Shown here in pieces: positions 11,785 to 20,574 of a stretch of 64,000 bases of DNA. Source of the stretch: Alphaproteobacteria bacterium. GTDB lineage: Bacteria > Pseudomonadota > Alphaproteobacteria > Geminicoccales > Geminicoccaceae. The notes under the pieces were generated by a model. That model was not told the origin of the DNA, did no database searches, and worked only from the letters and a program-made list of their open reading frames with translations. Where the stretch lies: NCBI GenBank assembly GCA_026982705.1, contig JALSGP010000033.1:248001-312000 (forward strand), in the 5' to 3' direction. Every line of letters begins with the position of its first letter. The first letter of the stretch is position 1. The translations under genes and the position numbers were made by a program.

Positions 11785-12795
11785 CTACAGCAGACCGGCG
11801 GCGCGGAAGCTGGTGTGGCGCCCCCTCCCCACCACCACATGGTCGTGGACCGTCACGCCCACCGCCGCCAGCGCCTCCACCACCCGCCGGGTCATGGCCA
11901 CGTCGGCCTCGGAGGGGGTGGGGTCCCCGCTCGGATGGTTGTGGACCAGGATCACCGCCGAGGCGCCCAGCTCCAGCGCCCGCTTCGCCACCTCCCGCGG
12001 GTAGAGGGGCGTGTGGTCGACGGTGCCCCGCCCCTGCACCTCGTCGGCGATGAGCCGGTTCTTGCGGTCGAGGAACAGCACCCGGAACTGTTCGCGCGGC
12101 TCGTGGGCCAGCGTCCCCTCCAGATAGCGCAGCAGGGCCGACCAGCTCGAGATCACCTCCCGCTCCCGCACCGCCTCCGCCAGCACCCGCTTGTGCAGCT
12201 CGTAGACGGCCTTGAGCAGCACCCGGGTGAACAGCAGGTCGTCCTCGCGCACCTGCCGCGCCGCGCCCTCGCCCGCGGCGGTGGGATCGAGACCGAAGCA
12301 TTCGCGATAGCGCGCGGGATCCGCCGCCAGCACCGCCCCCAGCGAGCCGAAGCGCGCCAGCATGTCCTTGGCGATGGGCTTGGTGTCGCGCCGCCAGACG
12401 GAGAAGAACAGGAGCAGCTCCAGGAGCTCGTAGTCGGCCAGCGCCTCCCCGGAGGCCCGCAGGAAGCGTTCGCGGAGCCGCCGGCGATGGCCGTGATAGT
12501 GGGGACGTCCCCGGCCCTCCGGCCGCGCCGCCTCCCCGTCCGCGGCGAAGTTGGCGGGACGTTCGGCGAGGCCACCGGCCTCCGCGAGGGTCTCCAGACG
12601 CCCGGCGAGCCTCGTCAGGGCCTCCCCGTCCAGCCGCCAGACCCGTGCGGCGGCATCCCAGCGGCCGCCCGCCTCCCGCAGCAGATGGCGCAGCGGATAG
12701 GTCCCGCCCCGCAGCACGAAGCCGCCGTCGGCCGGCTCCACGGCGAGGCCGAAGCGGGCGAGACGATCGACGGCCGCGGGAGAGGGGGTGTCCAT
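11785..12795 (-). CDS. radC: RadC/JAB-domain protein with an extra N-terminal domain
   Basis: 336 aa, well above the roughly 220-230 aa of ordinary RadC. Residues about 100-336 are the RadC family: helix-hairpin region [11 protein letters not shown], then the JAB/MPN metal motif [15 protein letters not shown]. The first 95 or so residues form an added unit with [20 protein letters not shown], resembling small domains of the GG-x-WD-x-W type seen on other DNA-related proteins. The biochemical role of RadC is still unsettled; the old DNA-repair name is not secure. Located 75 nt upstream of recA and 9 nt downstream of sfsA in the same direction. Confidence 0.9.
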   Translation of the reverse strand: MDTPSPAAVDRLARFGLAVEPADGGFVLRGGTYPLRHLLREAGGRWDAAARVWRLDGEALTRLAGRLETLAEAGGLAERPANFAADGEAARPEGRGRPHYHGHRRRLRERFLRASGEALADYELLELLLFFSVWRRDTKPIAKDMLARFGSLGAVLAADPARYRECFGLDPTAAGEGAARQVREDDLLFTRVLLKAVYELHKRVLAEAVREREVISSWSALLRYLEGTLAHEPREQFRVLFLDRKNRLIADEVQGRGTVDHTPLYPREVAKRALELGASAVILVHNHPSGDPTPSEADVAMTRRVVEALAAVGVTVHDHVVVGRGRHTSFRAAGLL

Positions 12796-12804
12796 GCCCC
12801 CGGA

Positions 12805-13500
12805 TTAAACCACCGGTATCGTTCTGTCGAGTATGATCTCGCGAAAGTTGACATGGCAGCACCACGCCTCCACCTGCACGCCGGCCGCCCGTGCCCGCGC
12901 CAGGGCCGCGGCATAATCGGGATCCACGTCGGCGGCGGCGGTGAAGCGGTCCACGTCACCGCGCTGGGCCACGAACAGCAGCAGCGTCGCCGCACCACGG
13001 GCGGCGAGATCGGTCAGCACCTCCAGATGGCGGCGGCCGCGGGCGGTGGGGGCGTCGGGAAAGGCGGCGAGGCCGCCGCCGCGGTGCCAGGTGACCCCCT
13101 TCACCTCGATCCACAGCGGGTCGCCGTCGGCGCGCTCCACCAGGAAGTCGAGGCGGGTGCCGGCGCCGGCGCGGGGCTCGGGGCGGACGCGGCGCACCGC
13201 GCCCACCGCGAGCCGTCCCGCTTCCAGCCCCTCCCGCACCAGCCGGTTGGGATTGCGGCTGTCCACCGCCACCGGCCGCCCGTCCTGGAGGATGAGCCGC
13301 ACCGTCCAGGCGAGGCGCCGGTGGGGCGCCGGATCGTGGGAGAGGAACACGCGGGCGCCGGGGACGGCGAGACCGGGCAGGCGGCCGGGATCGGCGATGT
13401 GGGCGGTGACGGCGGTGCCGTCCGCGAGCTCGACATCGGCGAGAAAGCGCCTATAGCGTCGCAGCAGGATGCCTTCGTGCAGGGGGCGGGGAAGACGCAC
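12805..13500 (-). CDS. sfsA: SfsA family DNA-binding/nuclease-like protein
   Basis: 231 aa, the usual SfsA length. It has an N-terminal OB-like part with ADPGRLPGL, then a restriction-endonuclease-like core with [11 protein letters not shown] and [13 protein letters not shown], and ends with [13 protein letters not shown]. The name comes from a sugar-fermentation stimulation effect in E. coli; the biochemical role is not established. First gene of the minus-strand run sfsA-radC-recA-alaS. Its start is only 23 nt from the divergent start of the CinA-type gene, so its promoter must overlap the neighbouring coding sequence. Confidence 0.94.
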   Translation of the reverse strand: MRLPRPLHEGILLRRYRRFLADVELADGTAVTAHIADPGRLPGLAVPGARVFLSHDPAPHRRLAWTVRLILQDGRPVAVDSRNPNRLVREGLEAGRLAVGAVRRVRPEPRAGAGTRLDFLVERADGDPLWIEVKGVTWHRGGGLAAFPDAPTARGRRHLEVLTDLAARGAATLLLFVAQRGDVDRFTAAADVDPDYAAALARARAAGVQVEAWCCHVNFREIILDRTIPVV

Positions 13501-13523
13501 CGTTCGCTCCTCGGGACGGCGAC

Positions 13524-14294
13524 ATGATGGAGAGGGCAGGGCTCCCGCGCACCGCCGCGGTCATCGTCATCGGCAACGAGATCCTCTCGGGCCGCACCCG
13601 CGACGCCAATCTCCCCCATCTCGCGCGGGAGCTGGCCGCCCTCGGCATCCGGCTGCGCGAGGCGCGGGTGGTGCCCGACGAGATCGACGCCATCGCCGAG
13701 GCCGTCAACACCTGCCGGCGCCGTTACGATCTGGTGTTCACCACCGGCGGCATCGGCCCCACCCACGACGACGTCACCGCCCGCGCCGTCGCCCGCGCCT
13801 TCGGCCGCCGGCTGGTCCGCGATCCCGAAGCGGAGCGGCGGCTTCGGACCTGGTACGGTGCGGAACGGCTCAACCCCGCCCGCCTCAAGATGGCCGAGGT
13901 GCCGGAGGGGGCCGAGCTCGTGGACAATCCGGTGAGCGCCGCGCCCGGCTTCCGCGTGGACAACGTCTACGTGCTGGCCGGCATTCCCGAGGTGGCGCGG
14001 GCCATGTTCGAGACCCTGCGATCCGGCCTCGTCGGCGGGCCGCCCCTCGCCGCGCGCACCCTCCTGGTCCTGGCCCCGGAGGGCGAGGTGGCCGTGGTGC
14101 TGGCGGAGGTGCAGCGCACCTTTCCCGATCTCGAGATCGGCAGCTATCCCTTCTACCGGCAGGGCCGCGTGGGCACCCACGCCGTCTTCCGCGGCGCCGA
14201 TCCCGTCCGGCTGGAAGCCGCGCGCACCCGCCTCGCCGAGCGGCTCGCGGCGCGGGGTATCGAGACGGTGCGGATGGAGGAGGACGGAGGGTGA
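13524..14294 (+). CDS. CinA N-terminal/MoaB-type molybdopterin-binding domain protein
   Basis: 256 aa. AAVIVIGNEILSGRTRDAN and FTTGGIGPTHDDVTA are the two hallmark segments of the CinA-N (MoCF-biosynthesis) fold, with LNPARLKMAEVPEGAE following as in CinA-like proteins. The C-terminal NMN deamidase domain of full-length CinA is absent. Such single-domain forms are common in alphaproteobacteria and their role is uncertain, possibly nucleotide-pyrophosphate repair. ATG ATG at 13524; I keep the first. It overlaps the zincin gene at its 3' end by 4 nt (GTGA). Confidence 0.9.
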   Translation: MMERAGLPRTAAVIVIGNEILSGRTRDANLPHLARELAALGIRLREARVVPDEIDAIAEAVNTCRRRYDLVFTTGGIGPTHDDVTARAVARAFGRRLVRDPEAERRLRTWYGAERLNPARLKMAEVPEGAELVDNPVSAAPGFRVDNVYVLAGIPEVARAMFETLRSGLVGGPPLAARTLLVLAPEGEVAVVLAEVQRTFPDLEIGSYPFYRQGRVGTHAVFRGADPVRLEAARTRLAERLAARGIETVRMEEDGG

Positions 14295-14734
14295 GGCCGG
14301 AGGACGGCGCCTGGCCGGGGGCCATGTACCCGCCCACCCTCGACGACATCGCCACCGTCGCCCGCGAGCTGCTGCGGGAGCTGCCGGAGCCCTTCCGCCG
14401 GCTGGTGGCGGTGGTGCCGGTGAAGGTGGAGGACTGGCCCGACGAGGCCACGCTGGATTCCCTGGAGATCGAGGATCCGCTGGAGCTCACCGGTCTCTAT
14501 CGCGGCGTGCCGGTGGGCGAGCGCCATGCCCTCGCCCTGCCGCCCGAGGAACCGGAGATGATCCACCTCTACCGCATGCCCATCCTCCACGAATGGTGCG
14601 AGCGGGGCTGCAGTCTCGAGGAGGTGGTCTTCGACGTGCTCATGCACGAGATCGGCCATCATTTCGGCATGAGCGAGGAGGAGGTGCTGGCGCTGGAGGC
14701 GGAGGTCCGCCGTCAGCGCGCTTCCGGGCCTTGA
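14291..14734 (+). CDS. zincin-like metallopeptidase family protein (DUF1025 type)
   Basis: 147 aa from the GTG at 14291, which overlaps the previous stop as GTGA and follows GGAGGACGGAGG. An ATG at 14324 is the alternative. The HExxH zinc motif sits in LMHEIGHHFGMSEEE near the C-terminus, and the rest (YRGVPVGERH, HLYRMPILHEWCERG) matches the short cytoplasmic possible-zinc-peptidase family common in actinobacteria and alphaproteobacteria. No signal peptide. Substrate unknown. The last 22 nt overlap the convergent lipoprotein gene. Confidence 0.9.
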   Translation: MRPEDGAWPGAMYPPTLDDIATVARELLRELPEPFRRLVAVVPVKVEDWPDEATLDSLEIEDPLELTGLYRGVPVGERHALALPPEEPEMIHLYRMPILHEWCERGCSLEEVVFDVLMHEIGHHFGMSEEEVLALEAEVRRQRASGP

Positions 14735-15132
14735 GCCCCGCTGCGGCGCCCCGTTCGGATCTGGCCGGCGAAGGGGTCCGGGCGCAGGCGCCAGCGGCCG
14801 GCGTCGTCGCGGCAGGCGAAGCCCGTGAGGGTGGGATGACCCGCCGCCTCCACGCGGAACCGGCGGCACCAGCGGCCGTCGCGTCGACGGTAGGTCCGCA
14901 GCACCACGATGCGGCCGGGGACGGCGTGGCGCACCGTCACCGGCTCGCCGCTGCGCCGGGTCTCCAGCGTCCACTGGAGGGTGCGGGCCCAGGCGGGTTG
15001 CCGCAGCAGCCGGGTCAGGGAAAGGGACGGGGCCGGATCCGGGCGGCCGCCGGGGGAGGGCGCACAACCCAGCAGTCCCGCGATCACCACCACGGCGGAG
15101 CACAGCCTCCTCCCGGTCCGATCCACCGTCAC
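14713..15132 (-). CDS. small lipoprotein, surface-antigen-like
   Basis: 139 aa with a lipoprotein signal: hydrophobic CSAVVVIAGLLG followed by Cys in GLLGCAPS. The C-terminal half has RWCRRFRVEA and GFACRDDAGRWRLRP, the pattern of the 17-kDa surface-antigen (RT821) family tail in which two Cys and the aromatic W/F residues are kept. Probably anchored to the outer membrane. Its ATG overlaps the stop of the upstream acidic exported protein by 4 nt, so the two are made together. Function unknown. Confidence 0.78.
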   Translation of the reverse strand: MTVDRTGRRLCSAVVVIAGLLGCAPSPGGRPDPAPSLSLTRLLRQPAWARTLQWTLETRRSGEPVTVRHAVPGRIVVLRTYRRRDGRWCRRFRVEAAGHPTLTGFACRDDAGRWRLRPDPFAGQIRTGRRSGAQGPEAR

Positions 15133-16070
15133 GATCTCCAGCGCAGCCTCAGGATGATCTCCTCCTCCTCTTCCGGGATCGGCTCGTAGAGATCGCTCGG
15201 ATCGCCGCCCTCGTCGAGGCCGGGGACCGCGTCCGCCGATCCCCCGCCGTGCCGGTCCCCGTCGTCGAAGCGGTCGGAACCGTCCGGACCCTCGTCGCCG
15301 CCGTCGTCGTCCCCGCCTCCGGAATCGTCGTCCGGCCCATCCTCGCCGTCGGACGGGACTCCGTCCCCGTCGGGTGCGGGGCTCCCTTCCGGGCCCCCGG
15401 CATCGCCGTCGTCGGCGGAATCACCGTCATCGGCGTCCGCGGATCCACCGGAACCACCGTCGTCCGGGGTTCCGCCGGCCCCGCCATCGGCGTCGTCGTC
15501 GGAAGACGGATCGTCGTCGGACGGGCCGTCGCCGGAACCGTCCGACGCACTCCCGTCGTCTTCGCCCTCGGCGGAACCGTCGGGCCCGTCGTCGCTCCCG
15601 TCGTCCGCGGAGCCGTCGTCCTCCTCACCGGAGGGACCCTCCTCGTCGGAGGCCCCGTCCTCTTCCCCGCCAGCGGTGTCGTCGTCTCCGTCGTCCGGGT
15701 TCCCGTCGTCGTCCCCGTCGTCATCGTCGGTTCCGGAGCCCGCACCGTCGTCGGAGGCCTCGGTGCCGTCGGACCCGCTGCCGGAGGGGGCGTCGTCCCC
15801 GTCGGAAGTGGCGTCCTCGTCCCCGTCGTCTCCTCCGTCGTCCGAATCCGACGCATCATCGTCGGAATCGTCGTCCTCGTCCCGATCGTCGTCCCGGTCG
15901 TCGTCCCGATCCTCGTCGGACTCGTCCACGTCCTCGTCGGCCCAGGCGACGCCGCCCGCGGCCGGCCACGGGGAGATCGTCGCCGGTGCCACGAGCCAGC
16001 CGAGGGCGAGCAGCGACACGCCCAGCAGCCGGCGCCCGACCTCCCGGATCCTCTCGTGCGTGCGTTCCAT
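15129..16070 (-). CDS. exported, extremely acidic low-complexity protein
   Basis: 313 aa from the ATG at 16070, chosen because GGGGGAGG lies 9 nt upstream; another ATG at 16079 is too close to that site. A basic N-region (GRRLLG) and hydrophobic core lead to a likely cleavage after AWA at residue 44. Residues 45 to about 295 are nearly all D, G, S and E with few other types, then the chain changes to PIPEEEEEIILRLRWRS. No known domain, and no RTX GGxGxD nonapeptides. Calcium binding or a polyanionic coat is possible but unproven. Coupled by ATGA to the lipoprotein gene. The antisense frames over it are compositional shadows. Confidence 0.72.
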   Translation of the reverse strand: MERTHERIREVGRRLLGVSLLALGWLVAPATISPWPAAGGVAWADEDVDESDEDRDDDRDDDRDEDDDSDDDASDSDDGGDDGDEDATSDGDDAPSGSGSDGTEASDDGAGSGTDDDDGDDDGNPDDGDDDTAGGEEDGASDEEGPSGEEDDGSADDGSDDGPDGSAEGEDDGSASDGSGDGPSDDDPSSDDDADGGAGGTPDDGGSGGSADADDGDSADDGDAGGPEGSPAPDGDGVPSDGEDGPDDDSGGGDDDGGDEGPDGSDRFDDGDRHGGGSADAVPGLDEGGDPSDLYEPIPEEEEEIILRLRWRS

Positions 16071-16123
16071 CGAAGGCATCCTCCCCCGGATCGATGTCCC
16101 GCCGCTTCCCCCCGTGGCACGGC

Positions 16124-16142
16124 AACCTTGCCGTAACCTTGC
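16124..16142. repeat. tandem AACCTTGC repeat in a divergent intergenic region
   Basis: AACCTTGC occurs at 16124-16131 and again at 16135-16142, an 11-nt period. Eleven-base direct repeats are the usual binding pattern of OmpR/PhoB-family response regulators. It lies 54 nt upstream of the acidic-protein start and 104 nt upstream of the divergent FAD-dehydrogenase start. Two copies can arise by chance, so this is a weak call. Confidence 0.3.
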
Positions 16143-16245
16143 ACGCGACACACGAGCGAGGCAATCGCCCCATACGCGGATATGCTCTTCCCTGCCGTCC
16201 CGTTCCGTGCCACAGCGGGGGTGGTGCGGGAAGGGGCGATCCGTC

Positions 16246-17655
16246 GTGTCCGCCGAGGTCCCATCCGCCGCCCGTGAAGGGGTGCTGGCCGAGCTGGAGA
16301 CCCGTTTCGGCCCGCGTGCCTCGCGCAATCCCACGGTGCGGGCCCAGCACGGTCGTGGCGAGGCGTGGCATCCGGCCATGCCGCCGGAGCTGGTGATCTG
16401 GCCCGAGAGCACCGCCGAGGTGGCCGAAGTGCTGGCCCGCTGCCACGAAGCGCGCGTTCCGGTCGTGCCCTTCGGGGCCGGCACCTCCCTCGAGGGTCAC
16501 GTGCTGGCCCCCGAGGGCGGCGTCTGTCTCGATCTCTCCCGCATGGACCGCATCCTCGCCGTCCAGGTGGAGGACATGGACGCGGTGGTGCAGCCCGGCG
16601 TCACCCGCCGCCGGCTGGAGGAGCATCTGCGCGACAGCGGCCTGTTCTTCCCGGTGGATCCCGGGGCCGATGCCACGCTCGGCGGCATGGCGGCGACCCG
16701 CGCCACCGGCACCACCACCGTCCGCTACGGCGGCATGCGGGAGAACGTGCTGGCGCTGGAGGTGGTGCTGCCGGGCGGGCGGGTGCTGCGCACCGGCACC
16801 CGCGCGCGCAAGTCGGCGGCCGGCTACGACCTCACCCGCCTGTTCCTGGGCTCGGAGGGCACCCTCGGCGTCATCACCGAACTCACCCTGAGGCTGTGGC
16901 CGCGGCCGGAGCGGACGGCCGCCGCGGTCTGCGCCTTTCCCTCGGTGGAGGCGGCGGTGGACGCGGTGGTGGAGACGGTGGCCACGGGCATCCCGGTGGC
17001 CCGCATCGAACTCCTGGACGAGCTGCAGATGCGGGCCTGCATCGACTTCGCCCGTCTCGACGATCTCGCCCCGGTACCGACCCTGTTCTACGAGTTCCAC
17101 GGCAGCGAGGCCTCGGTGCGGGAGCAGGCGGAGCTCGCCGGCGAGATCGCCCGCGCCCACGGCGGCACCGCCTTCCGCTGGGCGACGCGGCCGGAGGAGA
17201 TGCGGCGGCTGTGGCGGGCCCGTCACGACGCCTTCTACGCCGCCAAGGCGCTCCGTCCCGGCGCCGAGCCCTGGGTCACCGACGTGTGCGTGCCGGTCTC
17301 GCGGCTGCCGGAACAGATCCGGGCCGCCCGCGCCGATCTGCACCAGCTCGGCATGCCCGCCACCATCCTCGGCCACGTGGGCGACGGCAATTTTCACGTG
17401 ATCCTGCTGGTGGATCCGCGGGCGGAGGAGGAGTGGGCGCGGGTGCGCGCCTTCAACGCGCGGCTGGTGGAACGGGCGCTGGCCGCCGAGGGGACCTGCA
17501 CCGGCGAGCACGGCGTGGGGCTCGGCAAGAAGGTGTGGCTCGCCCGCGAGCTGGGACCGGAGGCGGTGGCGGCCATGCGCGCCCTCAAACGCGCCCTCGA
17601 TCCCCACGGCATCATGAACCCGGGGAAGATCGTGGATCCGGACGGGGCCGCCTAG
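16246..17655 (+). CDS. FAD-linked D-lactate dehydrogenase/glycolate-oxidase family protein
   Basis: 469 aa from a GTG at 16246 with AAGGGG upstream; the frame is open far beyond, but that part is antisense to the acidic protein. PCMH-type FAD domain: VVPFGAGTSLEGHVL, DPGADATLGGMAATRATG, FLGSEGTLGVITELTL. C-terminal substrate/cap domain: LGHVGDGNFHV, CTGEHGVGLGKK, HGIMNPGKI. This is the cytochrome-linked D-lactate dehydrogenase (DLD/GlcD) pattern, feeding electrons to the quinone pool or cytochrome c. Exact substrate is not readable. Stands alone, convergent with cueR. Confidence 0.9.
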   Translation: MSAEVPSAAREGVLAELETRFGPRASRNPTVRAQHGRGEAWHPAMPPELVIWPESTAEVAEVLARCHEARVPVVPFGAGTSLEGHVLAPEGGVCLDLSRMDRILAVQVEDMDAVVQPGVTRRRLEEHLRDSGLFFPVDPGADATLGGMAATRATGTTTVRYGGMRENVLALEVVLPGGRVLRTGTRARKSAAGYDLTRLFLGSEGTLGVITELTLRLWPRPERTAAAVCAFPSVEAAVDAVVETVATGIPVARIELLDELQMRACIDFARLDDLAPVPTLFYEFHGSEASVREQAELAGEIARAHGGTAFRWATRPEEMRRLWRARHDAFYAAKALRPGAEPWVTDVCVPVSRLPEQIRAARADLHQLGMPATILGHVGDGNFHVILLVDPRAEEEWARVRAFNARLVERALAAEGTCTGEHGVGLGKKVWLARELGPEAVAAMRALKRALDPHGIMNPGKIVDPDGAA

Positions 17656-17704
17656 CGGCGGCACCACCTTCGCGGTCGGTTCCGGGAGCCCGCGGCGGCC
17701 GCGA

Positions 17705-18124
17705 TCACGCCGCCGGCGCCGGCGCCGTCTCCGTCTCCTCCGCCGCCAGATCGTCGAGGATGGGGCAGTCCGGCCGGTCCTCGCCGTGGCACTTCTCGGC
17801 GAGATGTTCGAGCGCCCGCTTCATCGCCTCCAGCTCGCGGATGCGGCGTTCGATCTCGCGGATGCGGGCCAGCGCCAGCCGCTTGACCTCCGCCGCCGAG
17901 CGGCCGGGGTCGAGATAGAGGGCCAGCAGTTCCCGGCAGTCCGCCACCGAGAAGCCGAGGGCGCGGGCGCGCTGGACGAAGCGCAGCAGGTGGACGTCCC
18001 GCTCGCTGTAGTCACGATACCCGTTCGCCCGCCGCCCGCTCGGCACCACCAGGCCGATCTCCTCGTAGTAGCGCAGCGTCTTCGCGGGCAGCCCCGCGCG
18101 CTTCGCCGCCTCGCCGATGTTCAT
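17705..18124 (-). CDS. cueR: MerR-family copper-responsive regulator (CueR/HmrR)
   Basis: 139 aa. Winged-helix N-terminus MNIGEAAKRAGLPAKTLRYYEEIGLV, a dimerisation coiled coil, and the metal loop KCHGEDRPDCPIL. The two cysteines spaced C-x7-C are the Cu(I)-binding pair of CueR and HmrR. It should activate the copA promoter at 20575-20605 by twisting its 19-nt spacer. Its ATG at 18124 lies 113 nt inside the 3' end of copA in another frame, so it is probably co-transcribed and autoregulated through the copA promoter. Confidence 0.94.
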   Translation of the reverse strand: MNIGEAAKRAGLPAKTLRYYEEIGLVVPSGRRANGYRDYSERDVHLLRFVQRARALGFSVADCRELLALYLDPGRSAAEVKRLALARIREIERRIRELEAMKRALEHLAEKCHGEDRPDCPILDDLAAEETETAPAPAA

Positions 18125-20543
18125 GGCTCTCCTCCTCCACGATGTCCGGAACCCAGCGCCGCAGCAGCAGGGCGTTGGTGACCACGCTCACGCTCGAGAA
18201 GGCCATGGCGAAGGCCGCCACCGCCGGATCCAGCAGCCCCGCCGCGGCGACGGGGATGCCGGTGACGTTGTAGGCGAAGGCCCAGAAGAGGTTCTGGCGG
18301 ATCTTGCGGCGGGTGCGGCGGGCGATGTCGAGGGCCGCCGGCACCAGCACCGGCCGCGGCCGCATCAGGGTGATGCCGGCCGTCTCCATGGCCACGTCGG
18401 TGCCCGAGCCCATGGCGATGCCCACCTCCGCCGCCGCCAGCGCCGGCGCGTCGTTGACCCCGTCGCCCACCATGGCGACGGTGCGTCCCTCCCGCTGCAG
18501 TTCCACGACCCGCGCCGCCTTCTCCTCCGGCGGCACCGGAGCGAGCACCCGGTCGATGCCCAGCCGCGCCGCCACCGCCTCGGCGGTGGTCCGGTTGTCG
18601 CCGGACATCATCACCACCAGGAGCCCGCGGGCGCGCAGGCGCAGCACCGCCTCCGCCGCATCCGGCCGTACCCGGTCGGCGAGGGCCACGAGGCCGATCA
18701 CCGCACCGTCGGCCACCACCCAGGTGACGGTCGTCCCCTCCCGCTCCAGCGCCGCCGCGCGTGCCTCCACGACCGGATCCACGGTGATGCCGGAGGTGGC
18801 GAAGCCGGGGCGGCCGACGCGCACCGGCGTCCCCTCCACCACCGCCTCGATGCCGCGGCCGGGCACCGCCCGGAAGCGCTCGGGCGCCGGCAGGTCGAGA
18901 CCGCGGGCCTCGGCCTCCCGCACCATCGCCCGGCCTAGGGGATGCTCGCTGCGGCGCTGGGCGGCGGCGGCGAGCCGCAGCACCTCCCCTTCGTCGCGGC
19001 CGAAGCCCACCACCGCCACCACGTCGGGCCGCCCCTCGGTGAGGGTGCCGGTCTTGTCGAAGACCACCGTGTCGACGGCGTGGGCCCGCTCCAGCGTCTC
19101 GATGTCCTTGACGAGGATGCCGGCGCGGGCGGCGGCGCCGGTACCGGCCACCAGCGCCGCCGGCGTGGCGAGGCCGAGGGCGCAGGGACAGGCGATCACC
19201 AGCACCGAGACGGCCGCCACCAGCGCCTGTTCGAAGCCGCCGCCGGCCACCAGCCAGCCGGTGAAGGTGAGAAGGGCGATGCCCACCACCACCGGCACGA
19301 AGACGGCCGCCACCCGGTCCACCAGCTTCTGGATGGGGGCCTTGCCGGCCTGGGCCTGGGCCACCAGCCGGGCGATGCGGGCGAGGGTGGTGTCGCGGCC
19401 CACACGGGTGGCACGGATCTCCACGTAGCCGCTGCCGTTGACGGCGCCGGCGATCACCGTGTCGCCCGCGCCGCGGGCCACCGGCAGGCTCTCGCCGGTG
19501 ACCAGGGATTCGTCGAACTCGCTCTCGCCGGCGAGGACGACGCCGTCCACCGGCACCCGCTCGCCCGGATGGATCAGCACCAGGTCGCCGACCCGCACCT
19601 CCTCCACCGGCACTTCCACCTCGGTGCCGTCGCGCCGCACCCGGGCCCGCTCCGGCCGCAGCTCCATGAGCCGGCGGATGGCCTCGGCGGCGCTGCGCTT
19701 GGCCCGCTCCTCCAGCCACTTGCCGATGCGGGTGACGGCGACGATGGCGGCCGAGGCCTCGAAGTAGAGCCGTCCGGCGGCGGCCGCGCCCAGATCCCAC
19801 ACCAGCCACAGACTGTAGGCGTAGGCGGCGGTGGTGCCGAGGGCGATCAGGAGATCCATGTTGCCGCTGCCGGCCCGGAGCGCCTTCCAGGCGCCGCGGT
19901 AGAAGCGCCAGCCGGCGACGAACTGGACGGGCGTGGCCAGCACCAGCTCCGCGAGGGGCGCGAGATGGAAGGGCCAGCCCACCAGCCGCGCCACCATCTG
20001 CGCCACCAGCGGCAGGGTGAGGAGCACGGCCCCGAGGGTGAGGAACGCCTCGGAGCGGCGTGCACCTTCGCCGGCCTCCGCCTCCCGTCGCGTCTCCTCG
20101 CGCAGATGGGCCTCGTAGCCGGCGCGACGCACCGCCGCGATCAGATCGGCGACCTCGACGGCGCCGGGGACCACCGCCACCTCGGCCAGGGCGAGGGCGA
20201 GATTGACGCGGGCCTCCAGCACGCCCGGCACCGCCGCGAGCGCCCGTTCGATGCGGCGCACGCAGGCGGCGCAGCTCATGCCCTCGACGGCGAGGGTCAC
20301 GGTCTCGCGGGGCACGCCGTAGCCGGTGCGTTCCACCGCCTCCACGAGGCGGCCCACCGGAACGCCCCCATCCGCCTCCACCCGCGCCCGCTCGAGGGCG
20401 AGGTCCACCTCCGCCCGACGCACGCCCTCCACCCCTTCCAGCGCCCGGCGGATGCGCGCGGCGCAGGCGGCACAGCTCATGCCCTCCACCGGGAAGGCGA
20501 TCTCCCGCACGGTCTCGCGGGTCTCCGTCGCCGTCTCGTGCAT
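18012..20543 (-). CDS. copA: P1B-type copper-exporting ATPase
   Basis: 843 aa inner-membrane Cu(I) exporter. Two N-terminal heavy-metal domains, each with EGMSCAAC, are followed by the membrane core with the CPC translocation motif (VIACPCALGLATP), the DKTGTLTEG phosphorylation site, an HP motif (SEHPLGRA), and GDGVNDAPAL. ATG at 20543. After the last helix the frame continues about 45 residues past a typical CopA end, reading through the cueR start region in another frame to a stop at 18012, so the tail may be non-functional. Controlled by the CueR-type promoter just upstream. Confidence 0.96.
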   Translation of the reverse strand: MHETATETRETVREIAFPVEGMSCAACAARIRRALEGVEGVRRAEVDLALERARVEADGGVPVGRLVEAVERTGYGVPRETVTLAVEGMSCAACVRRIERALAAVPGVLEARVNLALALAEVAVVPGAVEVADLIAAVRRAGYEAHLREETRREAEAGEGARRSEAFLTLGAVLLTLPLVAQMVARLVGWPFHLAPLAELVLATPVQFVAGWRFYRGAWKALRAGSGNMDLLIALGTTAAYAYSLWLVWDLGAAAAGRLYFEASAAIVAVTRIGKWLEERAKRSAAEAIRRLMELRPERARVRRDGTEVEVPVEEVRVGDLVLIHPGERVPVDGVVLAGESEFDESLVTGESLPVARGAGDTVIAGAVNGSGYVEIRATRVGRDTTLARIARLVAQAQAGKAPIQKLVDRVAAVFVPVVVGIALLTFTGWLVAGGGFEQALVAAVSVLVIACPCALGLATPAALVAGTGAAARAGILVKDIETLERAHAVDTVVFDKTGTLTEGRPDVVAVVGFGRDEGEVLRLAAAAQRRSEHPLGRAMVREAEARGLDLPAPERFRAVPGRGIEAVVEGTPVRVGRPGFATSGITVDPVVEARAAALEREGTTVTWVVADGAVIGLVALADRVRPDAAEAVLRLRARGLLVVMMSGDNRTTAEAVAARLGIDRVLAPVPPEEKAARVVELQREGRTVAMVGDGVNDAPALAAAEVGIAMGSGTDVAMETAGITLMRPRPVLVPAALDIARRTRRKIRQNLFWAFAYNVTGIPVAAAGLLDPAVAAFAMAFSSVSVVTNALLLRRWVPDIVEEESHEHRRGGEARGAAREDAALLRGDRPGGAERAAGERVS

Positions 20544-20574
20544 GGCACTCCCCCGTGGGTCGCCGTCGGGGGAA

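Noticed and set aside
15200-15950. CRISPR-like or tandem-repeat array
   Set aside because: Short CGTCGTC-type runs come from Asp/Ser-rich codons; no constant repeat-spacer period.
15249-16136. Val-rich plus-strand frame and other frames over the acidic protein
   Set aside because: Reverse complement of GAC/TCG-type codons gives V/R-rich text; only the minus frame has a signal peptide, a well-spaced Shine-Dalgarno and ATGA coupling.
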